NCBI GenBank assembly: GCA_963674685.2
Contig: CAXXWT010000003.1
Coordinates: forward strand, 310,001-374,000
DNA from: G963674685 sp963674685
GTDB taxonomy: Bacteria; Lernaellota; Lernaellaia; JACKCT01
Direction: 5' to 3'
Length of the DNA stretch: 64,000 nucleotides
Of this stretch, positions 16,001 to 23,034 are shown one piece after another (the stretch's first letter is position 1; every line of letters starts with the position of its first letter). A program made the translations under genes and the position numbers. The notes below the pieces were generated by a model, which worked only from the letters and a program-made list of their open reading frames with translations, did no database searches and was not told the origin of the DNA.

Positions 16001-18535
16001 ATGGCCGGAAAAAAGACAGTGAAGACGACTTCGAAAAAAGCGACCGGATCAGCGTTTGCGTTGCCCGCGGATGCGCTCCGATGGAAATGTGATTGCAGCA
16101 TCTTCCCTTTTAAAACCACGGCTGATGTGAAGCCTCTGGACGGCGTCATCGGTCAGAAAAGGGCGATCGAGGCGTTGGAACTGGGATTGGGCATGCGTTC
16201 CACCGGATACAATATCTATGCGTCGGGCCGGGGCGGTACGGGTAAATTCAGCACTGTCAAACGGCTGCTTAAAAAAATGCCCGTCCAAGGAGACAAACCT
16301 TCGGACATCATCTACGTCAACAATTTCAAAAACGCCAAGGAACCCATCGCCGTCAAACTGAAAGCGGGCGACGGCGGCGCCTTCAAAAAGGACATGCATC
16401 GGTTCGTCGAGGAACTGCTGGAATCCATACCCAATCTCTTTGACAACAAGGAATTCAAAGAGAAGCGAAATCAGATGATCGAGGGTTTCAAGGAAAAACA
16501 AAAAAAGATTTTCATGACTTTGGAAAGCGAGATTTCCAAGAAAGGCTTCGCCATGGTGCAGGTGCAGATGGGCGCCATGGTCCGTCCCGCCATATTGCCC
16601 GTCATCGAAAACCAGCCCGTTCCTTTTGAACAACTGGAGCAACTGGCGTCCAATGAAAATTTTCCCGCGGCAAAACTCGATGAACTGAAAAGGAATCATC
16701 AGGCTTTGCACAACAAGCTTGAAGCCGCCATGAAGGAATCCCGCGCGCTGGAGCGCATGATGAAGGACGCCGTGGTGAAACTGGAACAGGCGCTGGCCAG
16801 CCATATCGTCATCTCCCTCGTCGATGAATTGCGCGAGAAATATCCTTATGAGGGGCTTAAAGTTTACTTCGACGAAATGGCCGTTTTTACCCTCGAGAAC
16901 ATCGGGCGTTTCAAGGATACCGAGGATGTTTCGCAGAATCCGGCCATGGCCATGATGCGTCAGGCCGAAGCGCCGGACAACAATCCGCTGCTCGAATGGG
17001 AGGTCAATCTCCTGGTGGACAACGCGCGGGCCGAAGGACCGGCGGTGATTATGGAAAACGTGCCGTCCTATAAAAATCTGTTCGGGACCATTGAAAAAAC
17101 CTTCACGCAAAGCGGTACATGGACGACGGATTTTACGAAAATTCAATCAGGCTCCGTTTTGAGGGCCGACGGCGGATTCCTCATCTTCCACATGCTCGAC
17201 GCGTTGACGGAACCCGGCGTCTGGAAAGCTCTGAAACGCACGATCAAATCCAAGCAGGTGGAAATCGAATCGTTCGATTCATTCCTCTTCTACATGACCT
17301 CGGCTCTGAAACCCCAGGGGATTCCCGTCGATGTGAAGATCATCGTGATCGGCGAAGCGTGGCTTTATTACTATTTGCTGGCCAACGACGAGGATTTCCA
17401 CAAACTATTTAAAATCCGCGCGGATTTCGACACGGTGATGGGCATGAATAAAGACTCGATCGTCAAATCCGCCCGATTCATCACCCAGGTGATATGCAAC
17501 GAGTGCCTGCCTCATTTCGATCAGACCGCCCTGGCGGCTTTGGTGGAAGAGGGCGTGGCCATGTCCGGCGATCAGAAAAAAATCACCACGCGATTTTCCA
17601 TCCTGGCCGACATCGTTCGCGAGACCGGGTATTGGGCGCGCAAGGAACGCAGTAAAATCGCCCGGGAAAAACATGTACTCAAGGCGCTGGAGGCCAGAAA
17701 ATACCGCCGGAACATGTATGAAGAAAAAATTCATGAAATGATCATGGAAGATAAATTCCTGATTACATCCCGGGGCTCCAAGGTCGGCGAAGTCAACGGA
17801 CTGGCCGTCTATCAGGTCGGGGATTACGCCTTCGGCAAGCCTTCCCGCATCACCGTCAAGGTGGGCATGGGGCGCGCGGGCATTATCAACATCGAGCGCG
17901 AAGCTAAATTGTCGGGCAAAACCTATGACAAGGGCATGCTGATTCTGGGCGGATTCATGCGCCATCGATTCTCTCAGGACAAACCCCTGTCCTTGTCCGC
18001 ATCCATCGCCTTCGAGCAAAGCTACGGGGGCGTGGACGGGGATTCGGCGAGCAGCACCGAAGCTTACGGACTTCTGTCGGCGCTTGCCGGCGTCCCGTTG
18101 AAGCAATCCATCGCCGTGACCGGCTCCATGAACCAAAACGGGGAAATCCAGCCCATCGGCGGCGTCAACGAAAAAATCGAGGGCTTCTTCCAGGTTTGCA
18201 AGGGCAGGCGGCTGACCGGGAAGCAGGGTGTGATCATCCCGGTGCAAAATGCCGGTGAGCTCATGTTGTCTCATGAAGTCCTACAGGCGGTGAAGAAAAA
18301 TAGGTTCCATATCTGGGCGGTCAGCACGGTGGATCAGGGAATGGAAATCCTGACCGGCAAGTCCGCGGGCGAAAGGGACGCCAAGGGACGCTGGACAAAG
18401 GGAAGCATCAACGACCTGGCGGACAAACGCCTGATGAAACTGGCCAAGGATATCCAGGAATTCGGCAAGGATAAAAAGAATTCCGAAAACTCTGACGGCA
18501 AAACGTCCAAGGAAAAAGTCAAGAAAAAGGCCTAA
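16001..18535 (+). CDS. Lon-family ATP-dependent protease (LonB/LonH-like)
   Basis: 844 residues, ATG preceded by GGGAG. A Walker A-like motif (SGRGGTGKFST) lies near residue 75. A helical insert follows, then SVLRADGGFLIFHMLDAL as a Walker B region. The C-terminal Lon protease domain has the catalytic Ser in GDSASSTEA (near 682) and the Lys in GGVNEKIEGF (near 725), the Lon Ser-Lys dyad. There is no membrane segment and no N-terminal LON substrate domain, which separates it from classical LonA and archaeal LonB and matches the AAA_32 group that includes E. coli YcbZ/LonH. The Lys-rich C-terminal tail is likely disordered. Substrates are unknown. Confidence 0.88.
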   Translation: MAGKKTVKTTSKKATGSAFALPADALRWKCDCSIFPFKTTADVKPLDGVIGQKRAIEALELGLGMRSTGYNIYASGRGGTGKFSTVKRLLKKMPVQGDKPSDIIYVNNFKNAKEPIAVKLKAGDGGAFKKDMHRFVEELLESIPNLFDNKEFKEKRNQMIEGFKEKQKKIFMTLESEISKKGFAMVQVQMGAMVRPAILPVIENQPVPFEQLEQLASNENFPAAKLDELKRNHQALHNKLEAAMKESRALERMMKDAVVKLEQALASHIVISLVDELREKYPYEGLKVYFDEMAVFTLENIGRFKDTEDVSQNPAMAMMRQAEAPDNNPLLEWEVNLLVDNARAEGPAVIMENVPSYKNLFGTIEKTFTQSGTWTTDFTKIQSGSVLRADGGFLIFHMLDALTEPGVWKALKRTIKSKQVEIESFDSFLFYMTSALKPQGIPVDVKIIVIGEAWLYYYLLANDEDFHKLFKIRADFDTVMGMNKDSIVKSARFITQVICNECLPHFDQTALAALVEEGVAMSGDQKKITTRFSILADIVRETGYWARKERSKIAREKHVLKALEARKYRRNMYEEKIHEMIMEDKFLITSRGSKVGEVNGLAVYQVGDYAFGKPSRITVKVGMGRAGIINIEREAKLSGKTYDKGMLILGGFMRHRFSQDKPLSLSASIAFEQSYGGVDGDSASSTEAYGLLSALAGVPLKQSIAVTGSMNQNGEIQPIGGVNEKIEGFFQVCKGRRLTGKQGVIIPVQNAGELMLSHEVLQAVKKNRFHIWAVSTVDQGMEILTGKSAGERDAKGRWTKGSINDLADKRLMKLAKDIQEFGKDKKNSENSDGKTSKEKVKKKA

Positions 18536-18542
18536 AGTGGAC

Positions 18543-20618
18543 ATGAACCAAAACAAGAGGGCCGGGCGTCTTCGATGGGCTGCCTGGCCCATTGTTTTTT
18601 TACTGATTTGCATAAGCTGCTCGGGAAGCGGCTTTGCAAAAAGCCGACGCAGAATATTGATCATCGGCGCTGAAGGCGTGAGCTGGGAGACTTTGGACGA
18701 GTCTGAAAAGCTAAAGGAACTGACCATATTTCGCCTTTTCAAGGAGGACGGGGCGTGGGGCGTGCTGGAAAGCACGGATCCCATTCCCGGTTCCGTTATA
18801 TGGGCCAGCCTGGCCACGGGGATGACGCAAACCGAACACGGCATTGTCGGGGATCCGGCGGCGGATAAAGCCCGGAGCCGCATTTTGCCCAACCGATTCG
18901 AATGCCTGCCGCTTTGGGAAATTCTGACGGAAAAGGGCGTCAGTACGGCGCAGATCGGATGGCCGGGATCGAGTAAAACGTCTCTTTCGCCGTTGCGCGT
19001 CGCCGAGATGGAAGCTTATTCGACGCTAAAGATAGCCGGTATGGCCAAATCCTCGCTGTGGCGCGATTCATCAAACAGCAAGCCTTTGCATACGTGGTTT
19101 GCCGAAAAGCCGTCCGCCGAGTCGTTGATGTCGGCGCGCATCGCTCGAAACTCCCTGGAAAACGTGGCGCGCCTGGCGGAAGATGAAATCAAGATCGGAA
19201 CGCAGGTGATCATGGCGTTTTTTAACGGCCCCGTCAGCGCGCTGAATCACGGCGCCGCCGAATTGCTGGGCATCGCGCAGGAACCGTTGCCGCGCCCGAA
19301 AATTACCATCGAATACCTGCTCGAATTAAACAACGCCATCGCCTTGCTATTGGCCGCGTCCGGTGATGACGCGTATGTGTTTTTCGTCAGCGACACGCCG
19401 GTTCCACCCAGATCGTATCACGGAGAGCTTCCCGGAACCACGCATCCTATTCACGGAATATTTTCCGCCGTCGGACCGGATATCGAAATGGGCAGGCAGC
19501 TTGAAACTCCGACGGTTCTCGACCTCGTTCCGACGGTGCTGGCGATTCTCGGTCTGCCGGCGGCAAAGGATATGCCCGGCCGGTATATCAAGGAAATATT
19601 CAAGGAGCCGCCTGTGATCCCCGCCAGAATAAAAACCTATGAAAATTTATCGCGAACCGATTACCCGGTCGGCGGAGACGCCCTGCGGCCGGAGGATATG
19701 GCGCGAATCGAAAAAATGGGAAGCCTGCTGGGCGGCGATCTCGAACGCTGGAAAACCAACCGCAACGCCTATGCCTACGAACTGATCATGCAGGGGAAAT
19801 TTTCCGGGGCGAAAAACGAGCTGGATCTGGACGCCAGGCGAAACGCCTACAATCCCATGACCCTGTATCCAAGGGCTTTGCTGCTTGAAAGCGTGGGGAT
19901 CAGTGAAGTGTCGCTGGAAAACCTGGACGACGCCATGAACGCTCTGAGCGATTACGGGGCGAACCCGGCCGAGAAAGCGCTGATCGGCGCCGTCGGCTCG
20001 GCGGCTGTCCGCATGCGCCTGGCGCGGGGGAGTCTGGCTAAAGCCGGTGAAAACCTGGAATGGGCGGCGGCCAGGGCGCCGGATGAAGAGCCCTGGGACC
20101 TTTGGCGCGTGAGGCGGGATCTGGCCCTGCATAATAAGGAATCGGCCATGAGCCGGCTCAAGGCCTTTATCGACAGAAAAGGGCTTTCGCCCCAGGCCGC
20201 TTTGCTTTGCGCCGAGATCGATTGGAGAAACAACCGGAAGGCCAAGGCGGTGGAAGTTCTGGAAAAGGCTTTGAAGGATAATCCGGATGATGCCGGACTG
20301 CTCACGCGCCTGGGATATATCGCCCACGGGAGTCGGGATTTCGAAAAGGCCGTTTATTACTACGAAAAAGCCGATCCCTTGAAAATTCCGGAAGACGACA
20401 GATATATCTACGCCTCGGCGCTCAATTCTCTTTCAAGAACGGACGAGGCGTTGCGCCTGTTGGAGGAAATTATCCGGAACCGGCCTCTGGACCGGAGGGC
20501 GTGGACGTCCTTGCGTCAAATCAAGTCCGGCGATCCCGTCGCCGGTAAAACCATCGCGGATACCTATCAGGCCGTTTTGGCCGAGCATTTCGCCTTCGAG
20601 TTCCTTTCCGGGGATTGA
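18543..20618 (+). CDS. Alkaline-phosphatase-superfamily lipoprotein with TPR C-terminus, probably inactive
   Basis: About 691 residues. A lipobox signal peptide (LLICISC) precedes a type I phosphodiesterase/nucleotide pyrophosphatase-like domain: IIGAEGVSWETL, then PGSVIWASLATGMTQTEHGI, and later SDTPVPPRSYHGELPGTTHP. The canonical metal ligands are altered: Glu in place of the first Asp (usual GxDG), and SDT where active members have SDHG. The region from about 440 to the end has TPR-like repeats (ARLKAFIDRKG, AVEVLEKALKDNPDD, AVYYYEKADP). I infer a surface or periplasmic scaffold rather than an active phosphatase. A GTG at 18537 is an alternative start. It follows the Lon gene by seven bases and may share its transcript. 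Confidence 0.7.
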   Translation: MNQNKRAGRLRWAAWPIVFLLICISCSGSGFAKSRRRILIIGAEGVSWETLDESEKLKELTIFRLFKEDGAWGVLESTDPIPGSVIWASLATGMTQTEHGIVGDPAADKARSRILPNRFECLPLWEILTEKGVSTAQIGWPGSSKTSLSPLRVAEMEAYSTLKIAGMAKSSLWRDSSNSKPLHTWFAEKPSAESLMSARIARNSLENVARLAEDEIKIGTQVIMAFFNGPVSALNHGAAELLGIAQEPLPRPKITIEYLLELNNAIALLLAASGDDAYVFFVSDTPVPPRSYHGELPGTTHPIHGIFSAVGPDIEMGRQLETPTVLDLVPTVLAILGLPAAKDMPGRYIKEIFKEPPVIPARIKTYENLSRTDYPVGGDALRPEDMARIEKMGSLLGGDLERWKTNRNAYAYELIMQGKFSGAKNELDLDARRNAYNPMTLYPRALLLESVGISEVSLENLDDAMNALSDYGANPAEKALIGAVGSAAVRMRLARGSLAKAGENLEWAAARAPDEEPWDLWRVRRDLALHNKESAMSRLKAFIDRKGLSPQAALLCAEIDWRNNRKAKAVEVLEKALKDNPDDAGLLTRLGYIAHGSRDFEKAVYYYEKADPLKIPEDDRYIYASALNSLSRTDEALRLLEEIIRNRPLDRRAWTSLRQIKSGDPVAGKTIADTYQAVLAEHFAFEFLSGD

Positions 20619-20725
20619 TATTGCGTTGGAATGAATTTTTCAATGCGGGATCGGCCGGAAGTATGTTAATATTTCCGTATGAAAAGCCCGGAGGCGCTGA
20701 TTAACGCGCCATATGGAATCGGAAA

Positions 20726-21172
20726 TTGACGCAAAGAGCACAACGAGTATTAATAGGATTCTGCATTATCTTCAGCGCGCTGGTCGTTTTCTCAATGATT
20801 TATCTCGTTCACGACACGGCCGCGGAAGTAGAGCGGCGCGAGGAGTTCGAGGCGAAGCAGATCGAGGTCATCAGAACGGATCAGGGCGTTTACGTGCAAT
20901 ACGAAATCTCGACGCCGGACGGCGAGCCCGGCCGCGTGTCTTCTCCACCCTTGCTTTTGAGCGAAGCCAGACCGGATTTAAAAAGTCAGGATGATCCGGT
21001 CGTCGAAAAGAAAAAACCAAAAGAGCCCGTTATGATCCTGCCCACGGAATTAAAGGTGTTTTTCAACAATCCCATGCCCGGGAAAAAAGCGGACGAACCG
21101 AAGCCCAAATGCCCAAAATGCAAGATCATCAGCGAGGGCGGCTGCCCCGGCAAACCCCGATCAAGCCAATAA
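20726..21172 (+). CDS. Small single-pass membrane protein, unrecognised
   Basis: 148 residues, one N-terminal membrane helix (about 8-27, VLIGFCIIFSALVVFSMIYL), then a charged periplasmic part with a KKKPKEP stretch and a C-terminal pair of Cys motifs (CPKCKIISEGGC) that might bind metal or form disulfides. The only usable in-frame start after the stop at 20702 is the TTG at 20726, preceded by GGAATCGGAA. It converges closely with the beta-barrel gene, with four bases between the stop codons. I do not recognise a family. The codon pattern and clear topology argue for a real gene. Confidence 0.55.
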   Translation: MTQRAQRVLIGFCIIFSALVVFSMIYLVHDTAAEVERREEFEAKQIEVIRTDQGVYVQYEISTPDGEPGRVSSPPLLLSEARPDLKSQDDPVVEKKKPKEPVMILPTELKVFFNNPMPGKKADEPKPKCPKCKIISEGGCPGKPRSSQ

Positions 21173-21176
21173 ATTG

Positions 21177-21941
21177 TCACTCGGGATTTTCCGATACGTA
21201 GCCGAACTGGGCCGACAATCCGAAGTACAGGATATTCAATAAGATTTCCTGGGAGCTTCCGGCGCCGTCCGATTTGTAGGGCGCGACGGTGAATGTGTAG
21301 TCCACGTATGCGGACAGGTGAAAGTAACCGTGCGTGTATGGAAGAAATAAACTGCCCAGTTCGAATCCGAAAAGCCCGCACACGGCCGGATCGAAATCTT
21401 CGAGGGGATCGGACTGCGTCAGCGTGGATCGAATGATGCCGAGCCGAGCCTGGCCGAAAGGGTGGGCTTTTAGCGCATCGCCGAAATCGCCGACCGTCCA
21501 TTTGCTGTCGTAAAAATAATCGATGTATCCCATCCTGAATAAAAGAAGCTGTTCGCTAAGGCGCAGATTCTCGTTGTCGCCGCCGGCCGGAGTTTGAAAA
21601 TTGGCGGGGAAATCGCGATATTGGCCGCTTAGACCCAGATAAATATTGCTGTTGAATATCCTGAAAACGGACAGCCCGACGGCGCTGCCGGGGTAGATTC
21701 TGCCGCCTAATGAATAGTCGGTTGTCTGGCTGCCCGTATTCCTTTCTGCGTCGCTTGTGACGCGCCAGATGAGTTCGCCCAGTCCGACGGCCGCCAACTC
21801 ATATTCGGCGCCGATGCCGCTTGCCGCGCCGAAAGCGCCGGCGGGAAACAATACCGCGATGAAGATCAGGAGATATAAAAACTTGCGGCGGATGGTCGAC
21901 TCCGTTTCATTTTCTTGTTTACGCCTTCGAAACAATTCCAT
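21177..21941 (-). CDS. Predicted outer-membrane beta-barrel protein
   Basis: About 254 residues. A basic N-terminus is followed by a signal peptide (FLYLLIFIAVLFPAGAFGA), then alternating hydrophobic and aromatic strands (YFHLSAYVDYTFTVAPY, ILYFGLSAQFGYV) typical of small barrels. Loops are Gly-, Asp- and Asn-rich. It lacks a C-terminal Phe, ending GYVSENPE. The frame stays open to 21971, but I prefer ATG 21941 because the earlier start would lie in the terminator/promoter zone. No family is recognised. It is a single gene just downstream of the tRNA-Pro terminator. Confidence 0.65.
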   Translation of the reverse strand: MELFRRRKQENETESTIRRKFLYLLIFIAVLFPAGAFGAASGIGAEYELAAVGLGELIWRVTSDAERNTGSQTTDYSLGGRIYPGSAVGLSVFRIFNSNIYLGLSGQYRDFPANFQTPAGGDNENLRLSEQLLLFRMGYIDYFYDSKWTVGDFGDALKAHPFGQARLGIIRSTLTQSDPLEDFDPAVCGLFGFELGSLFLPYTHGYFHLSAYVDYTFTVAPYKSDGAGSSQEILLNILYFGLSAQFGYVSENPE

Positions 21942-21977
21942 CAGTGTATAAAAATATACCGTCATGTCCACATAATG

Positions 21978-22010
21978 AAAAAAGGAATCGAAAGCTAATG
22001 TTTCAATTCC
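21978..22010 (-). terminator. Intrinsic terminator after tRNA-Pro
   Basis: On the minus strand GGAATTGAAA pairs with TTTCGATTCC (one G·U) around a 7-base loop and runs into six U. It ends the long thrS-to-tRNA-Pro unit. Confidence 0.85.
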
Positions 22011-22022
22011 TTATTAATAATA

Positions 22023-22096
22023 TCGGGGCGACTGGATTTGAACCAGCGACCACCTGAACCCCATTCAGGTACGCTACCAGACTGCGCTACGCCCCG
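22023..22096 (-). tRNA. tRNA-Pro (anticodon GGG)
   Basis: Acceptor arms CGGGGCG/CGCCCCG pair perfectly. The anticodon stem CCTGA/TCAGG encloses ATGGGGT, so the anticodon is GGG, reading CCC. The T-loop is TTCAAAT and CCA is not encoded. No separate promoter is obvious between merR and the tRNA, so it may be processed from the 3' end of the upstream operon. Confidence 0.95.
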
Positions 22097-22158
22097 GAAA
22101 ATACTTGATTTGGATTGTCAAATGACCCTGTTGGCGGGGAGGGAATATAGCCGAATTG

Positions 22159-22524
22159 TTACTGCACTTCAACCAGTTTCTTGATCTCGACGAGCATTTT
22201 TCTCAAATCGATCAGAACATCCCGCGTTTTTTCGTCCGGAAACGATCCGCGGGCGCGCTTGACGGCTTTATTCCTGGTTTTATCCTGTAATATTTTCTTG
22301 GCCCCGGCGATGGTGAACTTTTCCTCGTAGAGAAGCCGCTTGATTTCCAGAATCAGCTCCACTTCCTTTTTCTGATACATTCTATGGTTGGAGTCGGACT
22401 TCGAAGGCTTGACGATATTAAATTCCGATTCCCAATAGCGCAGCACGTATGGTTTAACGCCTGTCAACTCGCTGACTTCGCCGATTCTGAAATACAGCTT
22501 GTCAGGAATCTCGGTACCATGCAT
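22159..22524 (-). CDS. MerR-family transcriptional regulator
   Basis: 121 residues. The N-terminal winged helix has the MerR signature (YFRIGEVSELTGVKPYVLRY, then WESEFNIVKP and NHRMYQKKEVELI). The C-terminal half is a short helical dimerisation region rich in Lys, with no metal- or drug-binding Cys. ATG 22524 has GGAGG six bases upstream. It sits 42 bases after ihfA, a position where small MerR-like genes are often found in Proteobacteria. A perfect palindrome between the promoter elements ahead of ihfA (22901-22917) is a candidate operator, since MerR proteins bind dyads in promoter spacers; autoregulation is inference. Confidence 0.9.
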   Translation of the reverse strand: MHGTEIPDKLYFRIGEVSELTGVKPYVLRYWESEFNIVKPSKSDSNHRMYQKKEVELILEIKRLLYEEKFTIAGAKKILQDKTRNKAVKRARGSFPDEKTRDVLIDLRKMLVEIKKLVEVQ

Positions 22525-22566
22525 CGCGGCCTCCGACGCTGCGTTAAAATGCCCTTAAGGCTTACG

Positions 22567-22857
22567 CTAATTCTCTTCTTTGCCACTCAATAAAGCGTTG
22601 CGCAGAACCTGGCTGGGTTTGAAAGTTAAAACACGCCTGGCGGAGATGGTGATTTCTTCATTCGTCTGCGGATTGCGCCCGATGCGGGAGTGTTTGGCGC
22701 GGACAACGAAGTTGCCGAAACCGGATATCTTGATCTTTTCGCCGGTTTCCAGCGTCTCCTTCATGATGTCGAAAACCAGTTCAACGATGCGCGCGGATTC
22801 TTTTTTGGAATAGCCCACGCGCTCATAAATCGAATTTACCAAATCCGCCTTAGTCAT
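22567..22857 (-). CDS. ihfA: Integration host factor alpha subunit
   Basis: 96 residues with the full HU/IHF fold: MTKADLVNSIYERVGYSKKE at the start, the beta-arm IGRNPQTNEEI with the intercalating Pro, and ARRVLTFKPSQVLRNAL at the end, which is the IHF-alpha pattern. It bends DNA at specific sites as a heterodimer with IHF-beta, affecting transcription and recombination. ATG 22857 is preceded by GGAGGTTAAGTTAA. Two good promoters lie in the AT-rich gap after pheT, so it can be expressed apart from the tRNA synthetase genes. Confidence 0.95.
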   Translation of the reverse strand: MTKADLVNSIYERVGYSKKESARIVELVFDIMKETLETGEKIKISGFGNFVVRAKHSRIGRNPQTNEEITISARRVLTFKPSQVLRNALLSGKEEN

Positions 22858-22889
22858 TTAACTTAACCTCCATTTCCCCTTGGCCGCCG

Positions 22890-22918
22890 ATATTAGCAAA
22901 TGCCTATTCAATAGGCAA
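22890..22918 (-). promoter_or_regulatory. Proximal promoter of ihfA-merR
   Basis: On the minus strand TTGCCT (22918-22913), a 17-base spacer, then TAATAT (22895-22890), about 30 bases before the ihfA start codon. Confidence 0.7.
22901..22917. promoter_or_regulatory. Palindromic operator candidate in the ihfA promoter
   Basis: TGCCTATTCAATAGGCA is a perfect 8-bp dyad around one base. It overlaps the -35 box and fills most of the spacer of the proximal ihfA promoter. This is where a MerR-type protein would bind; the merR gene is second in the transcript. Confidence 0.6.
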
Positions 22919-22997
22919 GCGAAATTTCCCATGAAAACTAGTAGGTTCCACGAACAACTTAAACCAGAGTCTTAAGAATGCCAACAGCTGACAATAA

Positions 22998-23026
22998 TGT
23001 ATATATTACAGGTAGTTAAATGTCAA
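22998..23026 (-). promoter_or_regulatory. Distal promoter of ihfA-merR
   Basis: TTGACA (minus strand, 23026-23021), a 17-base spacer and TATACA (23003-22998) in an AT-rich stretch just after the pheT stop codon. The -35 box is a consensus match. Confidence 0.75.
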
Positions 23027-23034
23027 TAGTTAAA

